Of a stretch of 64,000 nt of DNA, positions 48,129-60,700 are shown one piece after another. Numbering within the stretch: the first letter of the stretch is position 1; the number at the start of each line of letters is the position of its first letter. Made by a program: the position numbers and the translations under genes. The stretch is from Aquilaria yunnanensis (lineage: Eukaryota; Streptophyta; Magnoliopsida; Malvales; Thymelaeaceae): positions 48,127,001 to 48,191,000 of the forward strand of contig CM077594.1 in the NCBI GenBank assembly GCA_039654915.1. Reading direction: 5' to 3'. The notes below the pieces were generated by a model that was not told the origin of the DNA, made no database searches, and worked only from the letters and a program-made list of their open reading frames with translations.

Positions 48129-49600
48129 GGCTAAGCTTGGAAGAGAGCCATGAGCTTGATGAAGCAAGCTTATTGAGGGGAGTGCACTTATTGAAGGTTT
48201 TGTGACCTATTGTGAAGTGCACAAAGATGGTAGTGAAATGAGGGTTTCTAGAGCCCAAAGTTCATACTAAATACTGTTAAAATCCTCCTAAGACCAAGCA
48301 TTAGCTTAAGGAGGGCTGCCATAGTGATTTGGTTATGTTTATTATGTGTTTTATGGACTAACCTATGGTATATGTTGCTGCCACATTTCATGTGTTTGTT
48401 GTTTGTGTTTGGCTGCTGCATTTGCTTGCTATATCTTGTATATATGCATTGTGGTTTTTTGTTTTAGTGTCTTTGGATGCAGGTTTTAATGAGGATCACA
48501 TTACCTTAAGAAACCAAGTGTTACCCTTACTAAGTTTCTCAATGAAACTTACTCCCCTTAATTCTGTCATTTCAGGTCCAGCTGAAAGATCACCTTCAAA
48601 CTAACCTTTGTGATTTGATTTTTGATCTGAAATTTCAGGTACACGAACTTCCATATGTCTAGTTGTGATCTGGGAAGTTTGGTGATTTTAGGAGCACATT
48701 TGGTATTTTTAATGGTGGTACTTATTGTGTTGTGCAGCAGCTGTATAGCATCCTGTTTCTGGAGCCCATTGTGTCTCAGGCACTCCTGTAACCTAGGGTG
48801 TGTATTTATCTGAGTTAAGACAATATTGTAGTTCATGTATGCATGCACATGTAGTGTATGTAAAATGAGACAAGTATGTGAACATTTGAGTAATGTTTTG
48901 GCTATGTAAGTGATGTGGTGCAAAGCTGCCTAAGTGTGAATGATGGGTTGCATACTTGTAAATTGTGTTTTGGCCACATAAAGTTGTTAAAAGAAAGGGA
49001 ATGTAATTCCTATGTGTAATGGACATATATGGGAATGCCTTGGAGGGCTTTCCCCTTGTGAATGAAGTGTTTGCATGGTTTGGAAAAATTGTATGGGCAA
49101 AATGGTCCAAAAGTTGCCAGAATTTTGACCATGTACCCAAAGTTTAATATCTCCCTGTGTAGAATGAATCTTGGTATGAAATTTTGACCACTCCTACAGA
49201 ACATCTAGAGGATGAACTGTAATTTTGAATTTCTGGATTTGGTTCCTTGTAGCCAAGATATGACGCTGCAAATTTCGCTGAGTTACTGTTCATTTGGTCA
49301 GAATTTTGTAACCAACTTAAAAAATCCATAACTTGGTCCATAGGTGGGCTATTGATGTAAAACAAAATTCCTTGGTTTTCTCTAAGTCTCTACTTGGTAA
49401 TGGAGAAAATGAAACAGGGGGTATGAGGCTATAATGATACAGTTAATTAGTGGAAGTTACAGGTGCAATAGCTGGTCACTAGAACTTAATAAGATTGCCT
49501 AATGTGTGGTAGCCAAGATTAAGGCATGTGCTAGTGTTTTCCTTCTTTGCTGCCATGGTGTGCATGAAATTTGTGTGATGGTTGGACCAATATGCTTGTA
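48129..49600 (+). repeat. Unclassified repeat R, second copy
   Basis: An uninterrupted version of 1291-2590 plus 11935-12115, starting GGCTAAGCTTGG. It shows the pre-insertion form of the Copia target (near 49415: GGGGGTATGAGGC against GGGGTGCATGGC). Confidence 0.8.
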
Positions 49601-49653
49601 TTTATATAGTGCCCAAGAGGGCCACTTGGGTATGTACATTAAGGGTAGTGTTT

Positions 49654-49974
49654 TGATGGCCTACAGAACATTACCAATCCTAGCAGTCTAAATGCACAAT
49701 TTTGGCACCATAATTGGACTACCCCGGAGTGGGTAACATGAACTCTCAAGTGAACTATACTCTTTACTCTCCATTCACTGCTCTTTACTTGCCAAATCCT
49801 AACTTGGGCGTCAGAGGATCCTCCCCCGGAAACACACTCCAGGGACCTCCTAACCCCTGTTCTTTTGAGCGTTTCAGGCACTTTCACGTCGGAAGTCTCT
49901 TCTATCAGCATCTCCTCACCAGAAGTCCCTCTTAGGCCTACGATGTTGTACAACGAAGATGATGCTGGCCATCA
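49654..49974 (+). repeat. Tat 2 5' LTR remnant
   Basis: It ends GGCCATCA before a mutated primer-binding site (TATCACCGTCTATGGGAA, 49977-49994). The CCTCCCCCGGAAAC and CCTAACCCCTGTT blocks match the Tat 1 LTR in reverse complement. The proposed start TGATGGCC at 49654 would give only 321 bp against 860 in Tat 1, so it is internally deleted or the start is wrong. Confidence 0.55.
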
Positions 49975-50305
49975 TTTATCACCGTCTATGGGAAACCACC
50001 CTCAAGTAGCCGTTGTTGAGACTCAACGTTCTAAGGATAAGGGACTCCTGAAGTCCCCATCCGCGCCGGAGAATCAACCGGTGACCGAACATCCCGCCAT
50101 AGGGACTTCCTTGACTGAGGATGAACGTCCTCTAATGATCACGATGAGCTTCCTACGTGATTTTCAGCGCTCTATTATGGCTGAAATGATGCAACAGTTG
50201 GACCAAAGGTGGTCACAACCACCTTTAGGGCGAAGAGCCCCATCATCGACTCCTCGTCGGGAAAGAAGCTCGAAGTCCACTCACCGAAGCTCAGGGAGTG
50301 GGGAC
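49943..50305 (+). pseudogene. Tat 2 gag, N-terminal part
   Basis: It starts at ATG 49943 inside the LTR end (MLYNEDDAGHHL) and continues with QVAVVETQRSKDKG, DERPLMITMSFLRDFQ and RSSGSGD, aligning with the Tat 1 gag N-terminus. The Z solo LTR interrupts it, and GGGAC (50301-50305) is the target duplication. Confidence 0.88.
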
Positions 50306-53300
50306 TGTTAGTGTGGTGCCCAAAAGCCAATCATGAGATGATTGTATTTTTTGCACATTGAGTCATGATATTTTATTAAGGCATTAATCTAGCAATTATG
50401 TTTGTTGTTTTGTTTCTGCGTACCTTAACAAACATAATTGTAACCCTAGAATAATTGTCACACCTCACTCAGGCCCTAGCCCATAAGTTCCAAGGTTTAA
50501 CTCCCAAACCCACTTTAACACTAAAGACTTCAATTCGGCCAAACAAGCAATGGAAACCTTAAGTCTTATTTTCTTAAGGTGAGAAGCCTGGGAGGTGGCC
50601 CAGGAGGCTTTTAAACAAACCCAACAGTTACTTGCAGGAAAGGCAAGGCCCAATACCACTATCTTGCACAACAAGCAAGGCTTTAATTGATTACTTGCAT
50701 CTCACGCAAGGCAACACTTAATGGAGATTTAAGTGCATAATTGGTGTGCAATAATGTGTGCTACTTATATGACAACCAAAAAGCCACATTATTGGTTTAG
50801 ATTTTGAATACCACAAGTTACTATGCACATGATGCTCTCGGCCAACTCACAAGCATTTAGTAGTGCACCACATTTCCATAAGTTTAGGCTCATAACTATT
50901 CACATAAAAATGTCAACATTGGCCCAAAACATTCAACATCCAAGTATAGGCATACTGCCATCCATAAGTCATACATAACTTGGCATACAAACCAAACAAA
51001 ACCAACACAAGTCTAGGCATCAAGGACTACATATATGTACACAAAAGAGTAGTCTACTTAGTGGCCAACATGGCTACATGCCATGAATCCCAAGCTAAAC
51101 ATGCCAAGTTATTACATACCAAGACCACTAATGGTCAAACATAACCTTGAGTATGCCATACAAGAGTACACACTGCAACACCAACCCAATTGCCTGGTTC
51201 ATTGTCATGAAAGTAAATACTATGATCAGAGCCAAAGTCCAAGTATCCATAGCCTTCCTAGACAAGTCTCCAACTACAGCTTGCAAACTTAGCTCATAAG
51301 CCTCGGCCAACCATACATATAAGACTTGTAATGAACCTAAAACGATAAGCTAAGCACACATTGGCACATACCTTGGAAACTAAGCAAATTAGTGCAAAAC
51401 ACAAGCAACAAGCAACCTAGCACTACTTAGGCCGAATGTCCTTGCCTGAAATAAAAGGATGGGCAGTGAGTATAACTCAGTAGCATTCACTTAGGTATAT
51501 TCAACTCTAAAATGAGTCTATTTAGTTAAGCTGAGTATTCACTCAAAGCTTAACCTCCCATTAGCAAGCTTTACCTGCAAAACAAACACAAGACAAAGAA
51601 AGCAAGCATATACATATACAAGATAATTAACCATAGCAAATAATCCATAGGTGGGGTTAGCAAGCACATGGAAACACAAAAGCACACAAGTACACACACA
51701 CACTCCACATGTTTGCTCTCGGCCATAATGAACCATACATGTACCCATGTGCACAATGCACACAATTCACCATCAAACAACTTACTTCCACATAGAGCTC
51801 CAAAATGTCAAGCAAACAGGCCACATTTACTTGCATTTCTAATACATGTACACTAGTCGATTAGCTAATCAACAATTCAACTGAGTATAAACTTTAAAGC
51901 CCATCAAGCAACTAAGGTCATTTGGCAAATTTTAACCATCACTTAGCCACTCTAAACACTTGAACCATGGCACATTACCAAGCAACATCAAGTGTTAGTG
52001 AACCCTACCTCAATAGCTCTCGGTTATAACCAAGCTTCAAGTATCCAAGTGTTCCTCAATCACAATGCCTACCAAAACAATCACATAGGCATCAACATAC
52101 TCACTCATGGACTAAGTACCATGATTCACATGAAGAACACTAAGATATACATACTTAAGCTCTCGGCCAAAAAGGCCCAATTTTATATACATGTGCTACC
52201 CATCATCCTAACTCACCACATGATATTCTAATCATCAATGAACATCATCCATGGCATTATTACCAAGTAACCAAGTGAAATGCACCATTTCACACTAATC
52301 CAAGCTTTCGGCCGAAATTGCCCATCTCACATAACAATGTTCTTTATCAAATTAACTCAATCCTTGATCAAAACCATCACATGAAACTTGTTCATAGCAC
52401 ATTTACCATGTAATCAAGTGATCAACACCTAATTACACTAACTCATGTTCTCGTCCATAAAGCCCAACTTCACACACTATTGTTTTTCATCATTCTAATT
52501 CATCATATGCTCATTGAAGCATCATTAACCAATAATCATGGCACTAATACCATGTAATTCAATGAGGAACACACCATTACCTCAAAATGCACCTTTCGGC
52601 CAAACTTCCACTTGTTCAACTTGATGTTCTTTACTCAAATTTTGCCTAGCACAAGCATAAATAGGCAACAACAACACTTAGTCATGGATTAATTTCCATG
52701 GAATTCAAGAAGAACACCAAGATTACTTAACCATCACTCTCGGCCAAGACTAGGTTTTACACATCAACATAAACAATGCTCAATTCACTTAGTTTAACAA
52801 CATTTGAGCACTCAATATCCTTGTTCATGGAAGCAAATACCATGGATTCAAGAAAGATAACAAGATTAACTTAAACCTAGCTTAGTTTGGCTCGGCCTTT
52901 CTTCAATCTTCAAGAACAACATTTGCTTCCAAGCAAACAAAAGCCGAAACACTCTTCTCCAAGCTTGAATCCTTCAACGCCCTCAATTCTCCTTGAATCC
53001 AAGACCAATTGTGAAGGAGCTCAAGAACAAGCTCTCGGCTAAACAAGAACAAAGGGAAGCCCGAAATGAACAAAATGGTTTTGACTTGGATTCGGCCGAA
53101 AGACATAAGTTTTTAGTTAGCTAAAATGCCAACTTTTACTTCCATTTCTTTGCATGGTGTAATGTAGCCCTTAACTCCACATGTACACAAGGCCGCCACT
53201 TAAACTTGTGTTAAAATGGACACTTAAGCCCAACATGGCCCATAATACCAAGCAAGTAACAAACACAAGTACCAAGATGTCATAAACACCCATGCATAAC

Positions 53301-54973
53301 CGGCCATGTCACTAAAATAAAGACTAACTAGTTTAACTAGTAACTAGTGAATAGTACTTTAGTGGTTGACAAGATTTTGACTAGTAATCATTGTTGTCTC
53401 CCATATTTGGTCTAGTCTTGCACTTGCCACCAAAAAAGTTTGCATGGCCGAAAATGCCAACCTTAAGTTTATGGATTAAATTGCACCACCCATCTCAATG
53501 TACAATTTGATCCCCTTTCTCTGTTTTCTGTCAGCTTTCCCATAGTCCAGTTTCTATGTGCAGTTAAGGTCTGAAGGTTTCCAGTTTTGCACATAGGTCA
53601 CTGTACTAGTTTCCATAGTTCCCCTCACTCTTCCTTTTTATTTTTCCTTATTTTCCTTTATTCTCCTGGGCCTAAGCCAAGCACTTAGGAGGTGCCTAAC
53701 AATAATGATATTCTTAAATGTCCCTGGTCTAGTATTGTTGTGGAGTGGGTTGCAATAATACATAACGACTAGCATATGTGGAGACTAATATGAGATATGT
53801 AGTCTACATATGGGTACAAGTTGGAGAACTTATGTACTGGACTGACCCACCATGAGAACACTACATGGATCGTTATATGAGTGTCATAAGTGATTCTCAT
53901 AGTGATCATGGTATATGTAGTCCTTTGACCTAAGATCATCAAGGTTCCATACTTCTGAGTCACATACTTTGATACTTTCCTTTGTTGCTCGTAACTAAGT
54001 GAACTTGAAGGAGGTCATTGGGTATGTCACATATCATGCAGAGAGATTTGTATGATCAAGATGGGATTTGTCCCTCCTATGTAATGGGAGTGATATCTTC
54101 GGGCCCCTTGGTAGAGTAAGACTTAGAAAAATGCATGGCCATGCTCAGATGAGTTGATATATGATATCAATGTCATCAGTTTAAGTTGGTCTACTCGGTA
54201 ATCAAGAAACCAAAGATTGGGCTATACGAGAGTCACACATTCCATGTCTCGTGCTTAGTCTTGATATCTTGGACAAAGGGACAATGGCATATATCGATGA
54301 TGATCATAAAGGTTTAGTCGAATCATCGACAATCTTGTCACTTGGGTAGCAATGATGTGTTGCTAGACACCACTCATTGCTTCTGATCATAAATGTGATT
54401 TATGATCATTGCCAACGTGGTAAGAGCCTATTGGGCCACACACATAGAGTTATTTGGATCATTAGAGTGCATGGGCTAATAATTTGGGTTTTGGTTTCAC
54501 AATAATTTCGTATTAATAATGGGCCCAATAGTTGAGCCATTATTAAGCCTGAAATTAAAGCCTAATTGGATTAGGGCTTTGAAACCTATTAGGCCTGGAA
54601 GTTGAGTTTCACTATAAATACAACTTCTAGTGAGAAATTCGCAGGTCTCCTTGCCCTAGCCTCCCAAAAGGACAGCCGCAATCTTCTCTTGCAATTCCTT
54701 GGAGGACGCAAGCTACCACTGCGAGCGCAAGAGAAATGCATCTGCTGGGACGTGGTGGAAGCGTGGTGATCCCGAGAGGCTCATGTGGATACCATAGAGA
54801 GCTTGAACACGTCAACTGTTCAGGTTTTGTGATTCGACTCTACAGTTGAGTGAAAGATCTCAACCGAAAATTAGGTATGAAAATTTTTGAACACCCGGTT
54901 TACCCTGTTTCACTTGGATCCTGTAGCGTTTCGGTTAAATTCCGCTGCGCTGTTTGGCTCCCGAAACCCATCA
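50306..54973 (+). mobile_element. Family-Z solo LTR containing a Y solo LTR
   Basis: It starts TGTTAGTGTGGTGCCC and ends CCCGAAACCCATCA, the inverted form of the Z LTR. Target duplications are GGGAC (50301-50305 and 54974-54978). Without the Y insertion and its extra ATAAT it is 1417 bp, agreeing with 1416 for the other two Z copies. TATA box TATAAATA at 54613-54620. Confidence 0.94.
50456..53701 (-). mobile_element. Family-Y solo LTR (3246 bp)
   Basis: TGTCACACCTCACTC...GGTGCCTAACA, with duplications ATAAT (50451-50455 and 53702-53706). It is the reverse complement of the Y copies at 57730 and 60034; the strand given is only relative. It contains many TCTCGGCC and TTCGGCC motifs and an AAGCCAAGC inverted repeat near the end. 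There is no coding content. Confidence 0.93.
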
Positions 54974-54978
54974 GGGAC

Positions 54979-56440
54979 TTTCGTGACGAGTCCTCAATGG
55001 AGGACGTAACCCCCAGAGCCCAACGTACTAGAGAAATGGGGTCCAAAAGGGCTAGGACTTCCCACTGGCGAAGTTCTTCACTGGAAGAGAGATCACAATC
55101 CCCCCGTCACCGAAGTTACTCCTCGAAAGGAGGCATCATTCTCCGTTGGCGGAGGCCTCCAAGTAGGGAGAAGAGCCCAGGGCCACCATCCTCATGGAAA
55201 TGATCCTAAAGAGGTTGGAAAAAGTTGAGAGGTAGATCGCCTGAAAGCCAGTCTGGTCAAGGTTATCTGAGACCTTCACTGGAGAAAAGTCACCCTTCGT
55301 TCAGATGGTAGTGGAAGCACCAATGCCAAGCGACTTTCGGGTCCCTCACTTAGAAACCTATGATGGGCGTAGTGACCCTCAAGCCCACCTAACCAAGTAT
55401 AGGTGTCGCATGGTGCTACATAGTGCTAATGATGCCACCCTCTACAAATGCTTTGAGGTCACCTTCTCAGGCCCAGCAACCGTGTGGTACAACTTCCTTG
55501 CCCCTGGAACTATAATGAGTTTCCAAGAATTGTCCACGGCATTCATGTAGTAGTTCATCGGCAATAGGCCGACGGTGAAGATGCCGGTTCAGATGTTCGA
55601 TATAGCACAAAGGAATGGAGAAACCATCCACAACTATGTCGAAAGGTTTAACCGAGAGGCCCAGAGCGTACCGGACTTCCGTCCTGAAATATTCATCCTC
55701 ACCAAGATACGAGGACTTCGGTGAGACTCACAACTCTTTTATGAGTTCTCGAAGGACCCCTCGGACACCCCTGGCAAGTTCTACCGAAGGGCCAAATAGC
55801 ACATGATTGCTGAAGAATTAAGAATGGGAGGGCCAAAGTCTAACCACATGTGCCCCAAAGGACAAAGCAGCCAACCTTGGTATCCAGCCGAAGGCGAAGG
55901 TCGACCTCGGAGGCAGAAAGGGGAGAAGCCAGTGACATTAACCTCCTTGAACACCAGAAGAAAGAACATACTGCTGGTGATGGAAAGGCAAGGCACCCAG
56001 ATCCAGCGACCGAATGGCATGACCTCGGAAAACAAGAAAAATATGAAGAAATTTTGCCAGTTCCATCGGGTCCCGGTCATGACACTGAGGATTGCTTCCA
56101 ACTTAGGAAGTACAACAAGTCCCTGATCAAGCAGGGCCAACTTTGCCGATACCTATGGATACCCTCTCCCAGGGGAAAGAGGAGGGAGGAAAGAAAGGAA
56201 GATGAGGATTACGATTCCGACCGACGTCGGAATCGAAGTCCTAAGAAGAATCCTCCATCTCCGGCTGGGGTAATCCAGACGATCACCACTCGACTACCTT
56301 CGGCAGAAAGAAAGAGGAAAGCGAGGGAGATCTTGGTGATGGAATTCGGTAACCCATCGAGCAAGCTTCTTCAGAAAGATGGGTCCACTGTAGTATTCCT
56401 TCATGACGACCCACTCTTAATCATGGCAAGGATAGGGAGT
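54979..56440 (+). pseudogene. Tat 2 gag, middle and C-terminal part
   Basis: It resumes after the Z insertion with DESSMEDVTPRAQRT, then PSDFRVPHLETYDG, AHLTKYRCRMV and VWYNFLAPGTI (gag domain), and MIAEELRMGGPKSNH. Next comes a nucleocapsid motif KFCQFHR, shifted in frame before HDTEDCFQLRKYNKSLI. Stops include a TAG pair at 55548-55553 where Tat 1 has two Gln codons, and TAG at 55798-55800. Confidence 0.9.
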
Positions 56441-56746
56441 TGAGATGTCAAAAGAGTACTCCTCGATGATGGTTCTAACACCGACGTCTTATTCTCTCAT
56501 CTACTGCTGAATTTGTATATCTCAAAATGCGATCTCAAACCTGTCACATCCCCTACCTTCGGGGTAGGTCCTTCCGAACTCCTTGTGCTCGGATGGATTG
56601 ACCTACCCCTGATGTTAAGGGGAACTTCTGTTCAGAACAATGCAGAGCTCTTCGCCTCAGCCATGACCAGGTTCATAGTCATTGACGTCCCCTCTTTGTA
56701 CATTGCAATCCTCGGAAGGCAAACTCAAGGGAACTTTCATGTCTGA
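56441..56746 (+). pseudogene. Tat 2 aspartic protease
   Basis: After TGA at 56441-56443 (Trp in Tat 1) the frame gives DVKRVLLDDGSNTDVLF with the DDGSNTD active site. It continues as LVLGWIDLPLMLRG, MTRFIVIDVPS and the AILGRQTQGNF flap. The domain is uninterrupted by frameshift here, unlike in Tat 1. Confidence 0.88.
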
Positions 56747-57729
56747 CCAGATCTGAAGTAGTTAACGGTCACCTTCGGCACGAAGGAGAGGGATGCAGAG
56801 ATATTTATTGACCAAGTTGAGGTCTGGAAGGTCTTCGTGAAAGCTAGGCAGGGCCCAGTAAAGATCCACGCACAGACTTCAAGAGAAAAGGCCATGCTCA
56901 CAGAGGAGGCAAAGGGAGGAGAAATAGTAGACCTTGAGAAAATAGAGACAAAAGATGTGGAGCTTGTCCTAGGCCAAAGTACCCAATTGGGGAAAAAACT
57001 GGCTGAAGGAGACAAGGAAAAACTTGTATCTTTTCTGTTAATGAACAAAGATCTGTTTGCTTACTCGCCGAAGGACATGCCCGGGGTAGACCCTCGTATA
57101 ATTCAACATAGTCTTAAGGTGCGCCCAGAGGCAAAGCCCGTTCGACAAAAAAAGTGAAACCTCTCGGCGCATAAGAACAACTTCATCAAAATCGAAGTCC
57201 AATGCTTAATGGAGCCAGGTGTAATAAAGGAGGTCAAGTATCCCGAATGGCTTAGTAACGTGGTTATATCCATGAAAGAAGGAAGTGAGAAACTCTGAAT
57301 GTGCATTGACTTCCGAAACGTGAACGATGCTTGCCCTAAGGATTCATATCCTCTACCACCAATAGACCAATTGGTAGACTCAACCGCCGAGTATGGCCTC
57401 CTTAGCTTCCTTGACGCCTTCAGTGGGTATCATCAAATCAGGATGGACCCCAAAGATGAAGGAAAAACCACCTTCAACACTGAAGTTGGTACATACTGCT
57501 ATATTAGAATGCCCTTCGGGCTTAAAAACATAGAAGCCACCTACTAGAGGTTGACGAATAGGGTCTGCGACTCCCAAATCGGGAGGAACAGGGATGTCTA
57601 CATCGATGATATGATAGTGAAGAGAAAAATGCCAAGTAGTCATATCATAGACTTATAGGAAACAATCCACCAACTAAGAACGTTCGGAAGTCGTCTTAAC
57701 CCTGAAAAATGCGTGTTTGGGGTGAATGC
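56747..57729 (+). pseudogene. Tat 2 reverse transcriptase, N-terminal part
   Basis: It contains FSPKDMPGVDP-like AYSPKDMPG, MCIDFRNVNDACPKDSYPL, SFLDAFSGYHQI, MPFGLKN and, further on, the YVDD region as VYIDDMIVK (about 57597-57622). Premature stops occur at 57155-57157, 57296-57298 and 57545-57547, where Tat 1 has Arg, Arg and Gln. It ends at CVFGVN where the Y LTR begins. Confidence 0.9.
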
Positions 57730-60700
57730 TGTTAGGCACCTCCCAAGTGCTTGGCTTAGGCCAAGGAGAACCAACGAAACAAGAGGGAACAGAAAGGGGA
57801 GTGTAAGAGGAACTATGGAAACTAGTGTAGTGACCTAAGTGTAAAGCTGGAGACTTTTAGGGTCAAATTGCACATGAGAAGGAACTGTGGGAAAACTGAC
57901 AGAAAACAGAGAAAGGGGACCAAATTGTACACTTAGATGAGTGGTACAATTAAAACTATCAAATTTGAGATGGAGATTTCGGCCATGCAAACTTTTATGA
58001 TGACTAGTGCAAGACTAGACCAATTTTGGGGGACAACAATGATTGCTAGTCATGTTTTGTCTACCACTAGTGTACTATTCACTAGTTAATAGATAAACTA
58101 ATGAGTTGTTTGACTAGTTACACGGCCGGTTATGCATGGCTCCTTATTACACATTGGTACTTGTGTTGTTTATTTGCTTGGCATTATGGGCCAAGGTGTG
58201 AATTGAATGACATATTAGACACAAGTTTTAAGGGCGGCATTGTGATTATATAGACTTGAGGGCATCATTGCTTCATGCAAGAAAATGGAAGCCAAAGTTA
58301 GCCTTTTAGCTAACTAAAACCCAAGTTGATTCGGCCGAAACTAGTCAAGCCATTTACCTTGACATTATTTCTTCACTTGACCGAAAGCTTATCTAGCTTA
58401 TATTCTTGAGTTCACTCAAACTTGGTCTCAGTTTCAAGATTCATTGAAAGAGTATGGAGCTTGGGTGAAGCATTCAAGCTTGAGAGCTTGATTTCGGTGC
58501 TAGACTACTTCAATTTCAAGTTGTTCTTGAAGAATCAAGCAAAGGCCGAGAAGGATTCAACCTAAGGTTGAGGTAATCCTTGAGTTTTTCCTTGAATCCA
58601 TGGTATTTCTTCCATGAACAAGGGTATTGATTGCTCAAGTGATGATTAAGCTAGGTGAATTGAGCAAATTATAGGTTAATGTGGAAACTTAGTTTGGCCG
58701 AATGTGTTGAGTAAATAAACTTGGTGTTCTTCTTGCATTCCATGGAAATTAATCCATTACTAAGTATTATTGTTGCCTATTTGTTCTTGTGTTAGGCAAG
58801 TTTGGGTGAAGAACGTCAAGTTGAGCAAGTTTAAGTTTGGCCGAAAAGTGCTTTGTGAGGTAAATCATGTTCTTCTTGTGGTTACATGGCCTTGATGCCA
58901 TGATTATTGATAAATGATGAGTTAGTGAATGTATGTTAGTTTGAAATGATAAAGAACATTGATGTGTGCAAATGGGCACTATGGCCGAGACCTTGGATTA
59001 ATGTGTTGAGTGTCCTTTACTTGGTAACATGGAAATTGTGCCATGAGTAAGCCTTATTGATGATTTGGTGATTATATAATGGATTGAGTTGATGAGGAAC
59101 ATTGTTATGTGAGATGGGCAATTTTGGCCGAAAGCTTGGAATAGAGTGGAATGGTGCATTTCACTTGGTTAATTGGAATTAAGGCCATAGATGATATTCA
59201 TTGATGATTAGAATATCATGTGGTGTGTTGGAATGATGAGTAACACATATATATGGAATTGAGCTTTTTGGCCAAGAGCTTAAGTGTGTGTATCTTAGTG
59301 TTCTTCATATGAGACATGGTAGTTTAATCCATGATTGTGTGTTGATGATGCCTATGTGTTGTTATGCTAGGCATTGAGGTTGAGGAACACTTGGATACTT
59401 GAAGCTTGGTTGTAACCAAGAGCTATTGAGGTAGGGTTCACTGGCACTTGACTTTGCTTGGTAATGTACACCATGATTCAAGTGTCTAGAGTGGCTATGT
59501 GATGGTTAAATGTGCCATATGACCTTAGTTGCTTGATGGGCTTAATGCTTCTACTTGGTTGTTTTGTTGATTAGCTAATTAACTATGGTACATGTACTAG
59601 AAATGCAACTAAATGTGGCCTATTTGCTTAGCATTTTGGGAGCTTCAAAGGGAAATGGTGTATTGGTAAGTTTGTGTGCAAGAAATGCACATGGGTACAT
59701 GTATGGCTTATATGGCCGAGAGCAACATTGTGGAGTGTGTGTGTGTACTTGTGTGCTTTGGTGTTTCCTTGTGCATGCTAACCCCACTTATGAAATATTT
59801 GACTTACTTATCTGTCTTGTATATGTATATGCCTGTTTTTCTTGTCTTGGTGTTTGTTTTGCAGGTTGAGCTAACTAATGGGAGGTTAAGCTTTGAGTGA
59901 TTACTCAGCTTAACTAAATAGACTCAATATGAGTTCTATATGTTTTAAGTGAATCCTACTGAGTTATATGCTCACTGCCCATCCTTTATTTTTCAGGCAA
60001 GGATATTCGGCCTGAGTAGTGCTAAGCTGCCTTTGTTAGGTACCTCCTAAGTGCTTGGCTTAGGCCAAGGAATATCAAGGAAAACCAAGGAAAGTGAGAG
60101 AAAATAGAAAGGGGAAGTAAGAGAAGCTCTGGAGACTGGTATAGTGACTTATGTGCAAAACTAGAGACTTTCAGGACTTAATTGCACATAGAAAATGTAC
60201 TATGGGAAAGCTGGCAGAAAACAGAGAAAGGGGACCAAAATGTACACTTAAATGAGTGGTACAATTAAAACTATCAACTTCAAGTTGATCATTTTGGCCA
60301 TGCAAGTTTAATGGGTGACTAGTGCAAGACTAGCCCAAATTTGGGAGACAACAATGATTACTAGTCAAAATCTTGTCTTCCACTATGTGTACTATTCACT
60401 AGTTAACTAAACAAACTAACTAGTTTGTAGTCTAGTTATGGCCGGTTATGCATGGGAGTTTTTGTGACCTTGGTACTTGTGTTACCTTGTGCTTGGCATT
60501 ATGAGCCAAGATAAGACTTGAGTGTCCATTTTAACACAAGTTTGAGTGGCGGCTTTGAGTATTTATGGAGTTAAGGACTACATTGCACCATGCATTTTAT
60601 TGGAAGGCAAAAGTTAGCATTGTAGCTAACTAAAACCCAAGTCCATTCGGCCGAAACTAGTCAAGACCTCATTTCCCTCACTTGACCGAAACTTGTTTAG

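Noticed and set aside
54627..55203. Frames covering the Z LTR end, one fused to Tat 2 gag (54850-55203)
   Set aside because: The fusion is an accident of reading from the LTR into gag across the target duplication. It is not a chimeric gene.
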